Source of the DNA: Mucilaginibacter sp.
GTDB lineage: Bacteria; Bacteroidota; Bacteroidia; Sphingobacteriales; Sphingobacteriaceae
Assembly: GCA_028288315.1 (NCBI GenBank)
Contig: JAQBNY010000225.1
Coordinates: 1-9,500, forward strand
Direction of reading: 5' to 3'
DNA length: 9,500 nt
The position numbers were made by a program, and so were the translations under genes. The notes below the pieces were generated by a model. It worked only from the letters and a program-made list of their open reading frames with translations, did no database searches and was not told the origin of the DNA. Positions 1 through 6,729 of this stretch are shown here, one piece after another; position 1 is the first letter of the stretch; the number at the start of each line of letters is the position of its first letter.

Positions 1-1390
1 CCTCTGCACCGCTTGCCTCCACGTTTTCTTCCAGCACCGTTTCATAAACAGGCAGGTTAATAATTTTTGTATCGGCAGACAGGCCCTGCTGAATGCTTCC
101 CATGGGGCTATCAGCTCCAGGGAACAATATATGAGTTCCGTTGGCCAGTTGGGCAAAATCTTCAGCTACATCTGCAGTGTCATTACTATCGCCAACATAG
201 TCGGCAAAGTGGCCGTTACGGCGCAACATATCTTCAGATCCTGTACCCATTACCCCAAACTTTACCTTTTTAGGAAAAGACGGGCCCAATTTAAAGAAGT
301 ATTCCACAGCGTTTTTGCTGGTGAAAAACACCCAATCCATATTGCGTAATATATACGAATCAAATTTGGTAATAACCGGTACGGTACGTATCAATGAGCG
401 CGCCTCTATTTCTATCTTATGTTTCTCCAGCGCCCTGCGGAAATAGCTGGTAGCTGATATATCTCGTGAGATAAATACTTTGTTAGGGAACTTACGATCT
501 TTAGCAAAGCTGGCAATTATCTTATCTGTAACCCCATCTAAAGTATCGGTCTCAATAAACAGTCTGTCGGGGAAACCCTCGCCATCATCTGCTTTTGAAG
601 TAAATATCTGAAACTTGCCTTCATCTCTGCGGCAGTAAACACCAAGAGGTAAATGACAACCGCCTCCAAACATTTTTAATACGCCGCGTTCCAGTGCTAT
701 TTCCTCAGCTACATCAGGGTGGTTTAATGCTTGTAAAGTTTCAAATAGTGCATGATCGCTCTCGCGAATTTGGATAGCGAGCGCGCCTTGTGCCGGAGCG
801 GGTATAAATTCAGTTGCGGTAAGTTCCTCAACATGAAATTCGCTCAGATCAATACCTAAACGGGTAACACCTGCTTTAGCCAGCATAATGGCATCATATT
901 TTTCATCGCGTAGTTTACCAATACGGGTTGGTACATTGCCACGCAGTTCATCTATTTCCAGGTCGGGGCGAATGGCCAGTAATTGTGCCTTGCGCCTGTT
1001 AGATGATGTACCCACCAAACCACCGAACTTAACGGATAGCTTTTGGCGCACATCAACACAATCTTTCAAGATCAACAACAGTTCAGCCGGATCTTCCCGT
1101 TCTGAAACTGCTGCGATAATGAGTCCCGGAGGGTTTTCAGTGGGCAGATCTTTATGCGAATGCACCGCAATATCAATGCTGCCTGCCAGTAATTCTTCTT
1201 CAAGTTCTTTGGTAAAAAAACCTTTACCCTCCAACTTATCAAAGCTTAGGTTGAGGATACGGTCGCCCTGGGTTTTTATAATTTTAAGTTCGGCGGTAAT
1301 GTTAATATCAGCAAGACAATCCTTTATAAAGTTTGCCTGCCATAAAGCTAATTCGCTGCCACGCGTTCCTATTATTACTTTTCTGTCCAA
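1..1390 (-). CDS. hemC: HemC-HemD fusion: hydroxymethylbilane synthase / uroporphyrinogen-III synthase, 3' end cut by window edge
   Basis: Translating the minus strand from 1390 gives 463 residues with no stop, running off the left edge. Residues 1 to about 300 are porphobilinogen deaminase, which polymerises four porphobilinogens to hydroxymethylbilane. The motifs are TRGSELALWQA (9-19), VHSHKDLP with catalytic Asp81, GTSSNRR (127-133), LRGNVPTR (149-156) and GGGCHLPLG with Cys245, the attachment site of the dipyrromethane cofactor. From about 304 (KVFISRD, then FFTSKNAVEYF at 355-365 and GTGSEDMLR at 382-390) it is uroporphyrinogen-III synthase, which closes the ring. The two domains share one reading frame, so this is a real fusion; roughly the last 70-80 residues are missing. 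The start is TTG at 1390-1388: an in-frame TAA lies only one codon upstream (1396-1394), and no ATG or GTG precedes the conserved N-terminus. It lies downstream of hemA on the same strand, so the pathway order is kept. Confidence 0.95.
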   Translation of the reverse strand, partial: MDRKVIIGTRGSELALWQANFIKDCLADINITAELKIIKTQGDRILNLSFDKLEGKGFFTKELEEELLAGSIDIAVHSHKDLPTENPPGLIIAAVSEREDPAELLLILKDCVDVRQKLSVKFGGLVGTSSNRRKAQLLAIRPDLEIDELRGNVPTRIGKLRDEKYDAIMLAKAGVTRLGIDLSEFHVEELTATEFIPAPAQGALAIQIRESDHALFETLQALNHPDVAEEIALERGVLKMFGGGCHLPLGVYCRRDEGKFQIFTSKADDGEGFPDRLFIETDTLDGVTDKIIASFAKDRKFPNKVFISRDISATSYFRRALEKHKIEIEARSLIRTVPVITKFDSYILRNMDWVFFTSKNAVEYFFKLGPSFPKKVKFGVMGTGSEDMLRRNGHFADYVGDSNDTADVAEDFAQLANGTHILFPGADSPMGSIQQGLSADTKIINLPVYETVLEENVEASGAE

Positions 1391-1407
1391 GAGTTAAATA
1401 TTTACCG

Positions 1408-1415
1408 CAAATTTA
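1408..1415 (-). promoter_or_regulatory. Possible Bacteroidota -7 element upstream of hemCD
   Basis: On the minus strand TAAATTTG matches the Bacteroidota -7 consensus TAnnTTTG. It ends 17 bases before the TTG start, which would leave a leader of about 10 bases. No convincing TTG (-33) element is seen 17-23 bases upstream, so this is weak. hemCD could equally be read from the hemA promoter, since no strong terminator is visible in the 206-bp gap. Confidence 0.3.
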
Positions 1416-1452
1416 ATTTTTTATGGGGATGATAAGGAATGCGATTGGCAGG

Positions 1453-1469
1453 AATTGCATCTAATTGCA
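1453..1469. repeat. 7-bp direct repeat with 10-bp period in the hemA-hemCD gap
   Basis: AATTGCA occurs at 1453-1459 and again at 1463-1469, separated by TCT, so the two copies sit one helical turn apart on the same DNA face. They lie about 40-60 bases upstream of the possible hemCD -7 element, where an activator might bind. The function is inference only; short AT-rich repeats like this also arise by chance. Confidence 0.3.
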
Positions 1470-1596
1470 ACAATATGACCCTTATGTGGGTGTAGCAGGC
1501 AAAAAGAGGAATTAAAACTTTAAAAGAAGAGAAATTAATAAGATGTGTAGAGAAATATACTTTTGATAAGCTATATCAATAAAAGATTAAGAAAGC

Positions 1597-2823
1597 TTAG
1601 TTATTATTGATGAGGATATCTTTAGCCATGATCATCGGAACGCTGATATATTTTTTCTCCATGTAGTTGATCACTTTCTCCAGTATCTCGCGCGATTCTT
1701 TGTCCATGCCGTTCACTTCATCTGCAAACACGGTATTTACCGCATTGTTACGAATCTCTTTTATCTTTTCGGGCACCTGGCGCATAGCCAGTTCAACACG
1801 GCGTTGTTTTAGCATCACTAAAAACTCAGCAATATTTTGCTCTATTATGGCTTCTGCATGTACCAGTTCCTGGTAGCGTTCCTGCAGGTTCTTTTTGGCA
1901 ACCTCATTTAGGGAATGTACTTCAATAAAGTTCACATCAAATTGCTCCAGCACTTCGGGGGCGGTATCATTTGGTATGGCTAAATCAACAATTGTTTTTT
2001 TACCGGTTTCTCCGTTTAGTAAAGAAGTATAAATTTCAGTTGTTATGATAGGCTCCACTGCCGATGTACAGGTAATGATAGCATCAAACCCTTTATTAAA
2101 ATTCTTAAGATCGGCCAATTCAAAAGCTTCGCCTCCTAAATCGTTAGCTAATTGCTGCGCGTTAGCAAGCGTACGGTTGAATACGGAAAAATTAGAAAAC
2201 TTATGTTTTTGAAGATATTTAGAGATGTTCCTGTTGGTTTCGCCTGCACCAATTATAAGAATACGGGCATTAGAACATAATTTCAAATCCTTTAACTTAC
2301 GGTATGCCAATGACACAACCGAAATAGGATTTTTTGAAATATTGGTATGTGTATAAACTTCTTTAGCTGTTTTAACAATACACCCCATCACCACACGCAG
2401 TGAATCACCGGTTAAGCCAGCTTCTTTGCAATTTTCATAAGCCTTGCGTAATTGGGCTAAAATTTCTTTTTCACCAACAATTAAACTTTCTAATGAGCAC
2501 GATGTACGCAGCAAATGGTTCATTGCTTCCTGTCCCTCGTAAATTGAGGCCGCATCTAAGAATATACTGGTGGAGTGCGAGCACAGGCCAATTTCCAATG
2601 CTTCGATAAAACCACGTGCAAATTCTTTGTCAACAACCTGCTGGGTCGACATAACAAATTCAACACGGTTACAGGTAGAAAGGTAGAATATTTCGGCAAT
2701 GCCAAAACGTTCTTTAACATCATTAAGCTTATCAGTCAGATTTTCCTGGCAAATCACCAATCTCCCTAATTCCTTAAGCTCAATCTGTTTATGCGTAAAA
2801 GCTATTACCTTTAAATACTTCAA
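1597..2823 (-). CDS. hemA: Glutamyl-tRNA reductase
   Basis: 408 residues. Reduces glutamyl-tRNA(Glu) with NADPH to glutamate-1-semialdehyde, the first committed step of C5 tetrapyrrole synthesis in the cytoplasm. Visible family marks are STCNRVE (49-55) with catalytic Cys51, the GEKEILAQLRKAY segment (117-129), the Rossmann NADPH loop GAGETNRN (192-199), DLAIPNDT (280-287) and a helical C-terminal dimerisation region from about 315. The length is usual for the family. The start is TTG at 2823-2821. The frame is open back to a TGA near 2886-2884, but there is no ATG or GTG in between, and the first internal Met (58) lies after the catalytic Cys, so TTG is effectively required. hemCD follows in the same direction after 206 bp. 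An AT-only hairpin (1563-1579) lies just after the stop but has no T-run, so read-through into hemCD is plausible. Some homologues of this enzyme are feedback-regulated by heme; nothing in the sequence shows that here. Confidence 0.96.
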   Translation of the reverse strand: MKYLKVIAFTHKQIELKELGRLVICQENLTDKLNDVKERFGIAEIFYLSTCNRVEFVMSTQQVVDKEFARGFIEALEIGLCSHSTSIFLDAASIYEGQEAMNHLLRTSCSLESLIVGEKEILAQLRKAYENCKEAGLTGDSLRVVMGCIVKTAKEVYTHTNISKNPISVVSLAYRKLKDLKLCSNARILIIGAGETNRNISKYLQKHKFSNFSVFNRTLANAQQLANDLGGEAFELADLKNFNKGFDAIITCTSAVEPIITTEIYTSLLNGETGKKTIVDLAIPNDTAPEVLEQFDVNFIEVHSLNEVAKKNLQERYQELVHAEAIIEQNIAEFLVMLKQRRVELAMRQVPEKIKEIRNNAVNTVFADEVNGMDKESREILEKVINYMEKKYISVPMIMAKDILINNN

Positions 2824-2845
2824 AGCAGTTTTTAATTTGACCCAA

Positions 2846-2879
2846 CAAAAGTAACACTCGCTGAAGGATCCAATGTCAA
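2846..2879 (-). promoter_or_regulatory. Probable hemA promoter, Bacteroidota type
   Basis: On the minus strand TACTTTTG (2853-2846) fits TAnnTTTG exactly. A TTG at 2873-2871 lies 17 bases upstream, and another at 2879-2877 lies 23 bases upstream; either could be the -33 element. The predicted transcription start near 2840 leaves a leader of about 17 bases with no Shine-Dalgarno site, followed by an A-rich stretch before the TTG codon, which is usual for this phylum. Confidence 0.55.
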
Positions 2880-3183
2880 GGATATGTCAAACAGAAGTAT
2901 TTAGAATGTTTATAAATTAGGTGCATTCCTTAATCTATTCCCTTCTATTTTGTTAAAATCTCATTTTTCAAAATATATGCGTCATATAAATGCAAATATT
3001 AAAAAAAATCAGCCTTATAACTTGGGTAGCCGATTATTTTATTGCCGGTTTTTCCAAAATTCTGTTTGCTCTGTTATTGATACGCTCCAAAACCTGTAAG
3101 GTTGCCACATGAGTAGCTGATAGCCTTTATTCTGGTATATGTAAATGGTAGTTCATGCACCTTTTTGTTAGGTTATAAATGAG

Positions 3184-3208
3184 TTTGATATCTCTACTTG
3201 ATATCAAA
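3184..3208. promoter_or_regulatory. Perfect 9-bp inverted repeat, possible operator for the GNAT-nitrilase gene
   Basis: TTTGATATC (3184-3192), seven bases, then GATATCAAA (3200-3208) is a perfect inverted repeat. Because GATATC is itself a palindrome, the same stretch also reads as a direct repeat of TTGATATC (3185-3192 and 3198-3205) with 13-bp spacing. It ends 35 bases before the ATG at 3244. It could bind a dimeric regulator or form an mRNA hairpin; no T-run follows, so it is not a terminator. Confidence 0.45.
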
Positions 3209-3243
3209 AACAAACAATTACCATTTAATTGAGTTACAGCAAA

Positions 3244-4770
3244 ATGGATCTGCAAAGTATTGAAATGCGTAACCTGGATGTACAAGACTACCAGGAGCTG
3301 AAAAAGTCGATGAAATCTGCCTACATGGATATGGATGAGGATTATTGGGATGCTGCATCTATAAAAAAGCTTATTAAGATTTTTCCAGAAGGGCAAATAT
3401 GCGTCACCGTTAATAACGAGGTTGTAGGCTGCGCCCTATCAATAATTGTTGATTATGATAAGTTTGGTGATAATCATACTTACAAACAAATAACAGGTGA
3501 TAGCACGTTTAAAACGCATAATGATAAAGGCGATGTATTGTATGGGATAGACATTTTTGTTCATCCTAAATACCGCGGACTGCGCCTTGCCCGCCGGTTG
3601 TATGAAGCCCGCAAAGCATTATGTGAAAAACTGAACCTAAAAAGTATCATAGCTGGCGGCCGTATTCCCAATTATCAAAAATATCAAAGCGAGCTTACCC
3701 CTCGTCAATATATTGATAAGGTAAAATATAAAGAAATTTATGACCCTACTTTATCGTTTCAGCTAGCCAATGACTTCCACGTTCGGAAAATATTACGCAA
3801 TTATTTGCCCGAAGACAGTCGCTCTAAGGGTTTTGCTACATTAATTGAGTGGAACAATGTTTATTATGAAGAAGTAAGCTCAGTAATTAATAACAAAACG
3901 GTTGTACGTATTGGTTTGGTACAATGGCAAATGCGGCCTTACAGCAACATTAGCGAATTAATGAAACATGCCGAGTATTTTGTTGATGCAGTAAGCGATT
4001 ATCAATCGGACTTTCTTTTGTTTCCTGAGCTGTTTAACACGCCGTTAATGGCAGACTATAATCATATGGATGCCGCTAAGGCAATGCGCGAACTTGCTAA
4101 ATATACACAACCTATTGTTGAAGAGTTTTCAAAGCTGGCCGTATCTTATAATGTAAATATAATTGCCGGTAGTATGCCCAAGATTGAAGAGGATTCGATA
4201 TATAATGTATCCTACCTTTTCAGGCGTAACGGGAGTATGGAAGAAACTACAAAAATACATCCTACACCGGCAGAGATTAGCTCATGGGGTATGCGCGGCG
4301 GCGATGAGGTAATAGCATTTGATACCGATGCCGGTAAAATAGGCATCCTAATATGCTATGATGTTGAATTTCCTGAGCTTTCCCGCATCCTGGCCAGTCA
4401 GGACATGCAAATACTTTTTGTACCGTTTTTAACCGATACCCAAAATGGTTATAACCGGGTTAAGTTTTGCGCCCAGGCACGTGCTATAGAAAATGAATGC
4501 TTTGTGGCCATTGCCGGTTGTGTAGGTAACCTGCCTAACGTAAATAACATGGGTATTTCTTATGCGCAGTCGGCGGTATTTACCCCTTCTGATTTTGGTT
4601 TTCCAACAAACGGAATACAGTCAGAGGCTACTCCAAACAGTGAAATGATAGTTATAGCAGATGTAGACCTCTCAAGTTTAGATGAATTGCATGAATATGG
4701 CAGCGTGCAAAATTTAAAAGACAGGCGTACAGATTTATATGGAATAACGTTTAACGGGAAGAAAATATAA
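3244..4770 (+). CDS. Two-domain protein: GNAT N-acetyltransferase fused to carbon-nitrogen hydrolase (nitrilase superfamily)
   Basis: 508 residues from the ATG; numbering below uses that start. The N-terminal part (about 1-200) is a GNAT acyltransferase, with the acetyl-CoA site in the segment around 104-125 (GIDIFVHPKYRGLRLARRLY). The second Gly of the usual RGxGxG loop is Arg here. From about 220 (VVRIGLVQWQMRPYSN) it is a nitrilase-fold amidase with the full Glu-Lys-Cys triad: Glu262 in FPELFNTP, Lys337 in TKIHPT and Cys371 in ICYDVEFPE. It probably hydrolyses an amide; the GNAT domain may use the same or a related substrate. The two-domain fusion is a recognised family, but I know of no assigned substrate. 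A TTG at 3229, just after an in-frame TAA (3226-3228), would add five residues; I prefer the ATG because conserved sequence starts there. No signal peptide is seen, so it is cytoplasmic. The next gene follows after 78 bp. Confidence 0.92.
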   Translation: MDLQSIEMRNLDVQDYQELKKSMKSAYMDMDEDYWDAASIKKLIKIFPEGQICVTVNNEVVGCALSIIVDYDKFGDNHTYKQITGDSTFKTHNDKGDVLYGIDIFVHPKYRGLRLARRLYEARKALCEKLNLKSIIAGGRIPNYQKYQSELTPRQYIDKVKYKEIYDPTLSFQLANDFHVRKILRNYLPEDSRSKGFATLIEWNNVYYEEVSSVINNKTVVRIGLVQWQMRPYSNISELMKHAEYFVDAVSDYQSDFLLFPELFNTPLMADYNHMDAAKAMRELAKYTQPIVEEFSKLAVSYNVNIIAGSMPKIEEDSIYNVSYLFRRNGSMEETTKIHPTPAEISSWGMRGGDEVIAFDTDAGKIGILICYDVEFPELSRILASQDMQILFVPFLTDTQNGYNRVKFCAQARAIENECFVAIAGCVGNLPNVNNMGISYAQSAVFTPSDFGFPTNGIQSEATPNSEMIVIADVDLSSLDELHEYGSVQNLKDRRTDLYGITFNGKKI

Positions 4771-4820
4771 ACTGATCTGTTATTACTTGTAAAAAATTCA
4801 AACTCTGGTTTTAGCTAACT

Positions 4821-4845
4821 ATACGAAACATTACTAATTTCGTAT
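4821..4845. promoter_or_regulatory. Perfect 8-bp inverted repeat ending 3 bp before the hydrolase start codon
   Basis: ATACGAAA (4821-4828), nine bases, then TTTCGTAT (4838-4845) is a perfect inverted repeat directly in front of the ATG at 4849. The right arm overlaps TAATTTCG (4836-4843), a one-mismatch match to the Bacteroidota -7 element TAnnTTTG, so a repressor bound here would cover the promoter. If transcribed from upstream, the hairpin would instead hide the start codon region. Role inferred from position. Confidence 0.45.
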
Positions 4846-4848
4846 CCT

Positions 4849-5679
4849 ATGATCCGCAAAAACTTTTATACTATACCCGGAGCTAAAGGCCGTGGCATGC
4901 TGGCCGATATTACTTTTGATGATACCAACCCAAAAGCGCCGCTGGTGATTTTTGCGCATGGTATACGCGGTTTTAAAGACTGGGGCACACATAACCTGGT
5001 TGCCCGGTATTTTGCCGAAAACGGGTTTCGCTTTTTAAAGTTCAACTTCTCGCATAATGGTACAACAACAGATAACCCTACAGAATTTGCCGACCTGATC
5101 GCTTTTGGCGATAACACTTTCAGCATAGAATTGGATGATTTGAATGCGGTGATAGATTTTGTTTGTGGTGGTTCCTACATGCCTGCCGTTAGGGAAATTT
5201 ACCTGATGGGTCATAGCATGGGCGGCGGTATCAGTATCATTAAAACTGCCGAGGATAAGCGCATCACAAAATTGGTAACTATGGCAGCAATCTCCAGTTT
5301 TTATAATCTTTGGCCCAAACAGGCCGAAGCACAATGGAAACTACAGGGAGTGATGTATATGCCTAATTCACGTACGGGGCAAAATATGCCTTATAAAGTA
5401 AGCCTGTTATACGACGTAGAAAAAAATGCGGAAAGGCTGGATATACAGGGTAAAGCTGCTGGCATAAAGCAGCCCTGGTTAATTGTACACGGTGATAAAG
5501 ATACCAGCGTACCATTAAGTCATGCAGAAGAATTACATACGGCCCAACCGAACGCCGAATTTGTTGTAATTGAGGGGGCCGACCATGTGTTTAATGCCAC
5601 ACACCCCTACCTTGAAAACACCCTTCCTGCCATGCTACTACAATTTTGTGATGCTACAATCGCTTTTCTTGGTAAATAA
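4849..5679 (+). CDS. Cytoplasmic alpha/beta hydrolase (serine hydrolase)
   Basis: 276 residues, alpha/beta-hydrolase fold. The strand-turn oxyanion motif FAHGIRGFKDWG (35-46) is followed by the nucleophile elbow GHSMGG (121-126) with Ser123, the acid in HGDKDTSVP (Asp218), and the base in GADHVF (His246). The set is complete, so an active esterase, lipase or thioesterase-like enzyme is expected. The layout resembles the dienelactone-hydrolase/YqiA-like group of small soluble hydrolases; the substrate cannot be read. No signal peptide or membrane segment is seen. The ATG has no Shine-Dalgarno sequence; the 8-bp inverted repeat ends 3 bp before it. The MBL-fold gene starts 30 bp after its stop, so the two are probably co-transcribed. 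Confidence 0.9.
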   Translation: MIRKNFYTIPGAKGRGMLADITFDDTNPKAPLVIFAHGIRGFKDWGTHNLVARYFAENGFRFLKFNFSHNGTTTDNPTEFADLIAFGDNTFSIELDDLNAVIDFVCGGSYMPAVREIYLMGHSMGGGISIIKTAEDKRITKLVTMAAISSFYNLWPKQAEAQWKLQGVMYMPNSRTGQNMPYKVSLLYDVEKNAERLDIQGKAAGIKQPWLIVHGDKDTSVPLSHAEELHTAQPNAEFVVIEGADHVFNATHPYLENTLPAMLLQFCDATIAFLGK

Positions 5680-5709
5680 TTACAGCTAAACTTATATTAA
5701 AAAATACTT

Positions 5710-6705
5710 ATGAATTTAATTGGTGCCAGTAAGCAAGGAAAGAAGTTTTTAAATCCCATACCTACCCATGAGGCTGGTTTTGATAAATTAATCCCAATTT
5801 TAAAGGACTACATTAATAATAAGGCCGAAAGCATACCCAAAAAGCCTTTGGGTCCTTTTAATACCGATAAAGCTATTTACCAAACACTGCCTGATGGTGG
5901 TTTACGGGTAACTTGGCTGGGACATTCCAGCTTGCTGATCGAGATAGATGGCATCCGGATATTAACAGATCCGGTTTGGAGCGAAAGGGTATCATTCTCT
6001 GCTTCTTTTGGCCCGAAAAGATTTTTTGCCCCACCCCTGGCATTAAAAGACCTTCCACCACTTGATGTAGTGATTGTATCACATGACCATTATGACCACC
6101 TTGACCGCAAAACAATAAAATTCTTTGCGAATAAAAACATTCAATTTATAACACCATTAGGTGTATCTGCCTACCTGGAAAGTTATGGCATTCTTAAAAA
6201 CCATATACATGAAGTTGATTGGGGCGATAGTGTGATGATAGGCAATTGCAATATTACGGCCACTCCCGCAAGGCATTTTTCGGGCAGGGGGATTGTAAAC
6301 CGTAATGAAACCTTGTGGGCATCGTTTGTAATAAAAGGGCAGCAGCACAATATATTTTACGGTGCAGATTCCGGCTGGTTTCCGGGCTTTGCTGATATTG
6401 GCGAAGCCTTTGGCCCGTTTGACCTAACCATGCTTGAAATAGGCGCTTATGGCGATAACTGGCCTGACATACACATGGGACCTGATAATGCATCAAACGC
6501 TCACATTGCATTAAAGGGTAATATTATGATGCCCATACACTGGGGAACTTTTAACCTGGCATTACATGCCTGGTTCGAGCCTGTAGAAAAGTTGATACAA
6601 TATGGCAAAGAGAAAAATATTAAGTTATTTTTACCAGAGCCCGGTCAACCAGTTGATGTTAAAGCTCACTACAATTCGGAGTGGTGGAAACGTTATATGA
6701 GTTAG
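5710..6705 (+). CDS. MBL-fold metal-dependent hydrolase, NAPE-PLD / UlaG-like
   Basis: 331 residues, metallo-beta-lactamase fold, cytoplasmic (no signal peptide). The fold begins at VTWLGHSSLLIEIDGIRILTDPVW (67-90). Metal ligands are all present: SHDHYDHLD (His125, His127, Asp129, His130), ATPARHFSGRG (His189), YGADSGW (Asp220) and MPIHWGTF (His277); His255 (IHMGP) is also conserved. The TDPVWSxR and FGPKRFxxPP blocks and the ARHxSGRG block are those of the family that includes N-acyl-phosphatidylethanolamine phospholipase D, and of bacterial L-ascorbate-6-phosphate lactonase relatives further away. A two-zinc phosphodiesterase or lactonase is expected. Similarity to NAPE-PLD is a family statement and does not prove the same substrate. 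It sits between two alpha/beta hydrolases, 30 bp after one and 24 bp before the next, which points to one transcript. Confidence 0.92.
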   Translation: MNLIGASKQGKKFLNPIPTHEAGFDKLIPILKDYINNKAESIPKKPLGPFNTDKAIYQTLPDGGLRVTWLGHSSLLIEIDGIRILTDPVWSERVSFSASFGPKRFFAPPLALKDLPPLDVVIVSHDHYDHLDRKTIKFFANKNIQFITPLGVSAYLESYGILKNHIHEVDWGDSVMIGNCNITATPARHFSGRGIVNRNETLWASFVIKGQQHNIFYGADSGWFPGFADIGEAFGPFDLTMLEIGAYGDNWPDIHMGPDNASNAHIALKGNIMMPIHWGTFNLALHAWFEPVEKLIQYGKEKNIKLFLPEPGQPVDVKAHYNSEWWKRYMS

Positions 6706-6729
6706 GGCGTAAACTTAATTGTTATCATC

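Larger units (their letters stand above)
2824..3243. other. Intergenic spacer between divergent hemA and the GNAT-nitrilase gene
   Basis: About 420 bp, AT-rich, with no convincing gene. It holds the hemA promoter at the left end and the perfect inverted repeat 3184-3208 at the right. Other visible items are a run of eight A (3001-3008), a small hairpin AACCT-GTA-AGGTT (3091-3103), and a minus-strand open stretch of 24 codons (3108-3034, GTG start) that could be the worn tail of a lost gene. I saw no exact TAnnTTTG promoter for the rightward gene and no tRNA-like fold. Confidence 0.6.

Noticed and set aside
888..1397. 169-codon open frame on the plus strand
   Set aside because: It lies fully antisense to hemCD, whose motifs are clear; the Ser/Arg-rich composition is typical of a shadow frame.
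1563..1579. Hairpin TTGATA-N5-TATCAA after hemA as a terminator
   Set aside because: The stem is only six mostly AT pairs, and no T-run follows on the minus strand.
3001..3008. Run of eight A as an intrinsic terminator for a minus-strand transcript
   Set aside because: No GC-rich stem lies next to it; the GGCT/GGCTG words beside it are direct repeats, not an inverted repeat.
3127..3396. 89-codon open frame on the minus strand
   Set aside because: Most of it is antisense to the GNAT domain, and it has no recognisable family features.
5035..5334. 99-codon open frame on the minus strand inside the alpha/beta hydrolase gene
   Set aside because: Antisense to a gene with a full catalytic triad; no start context or motif.
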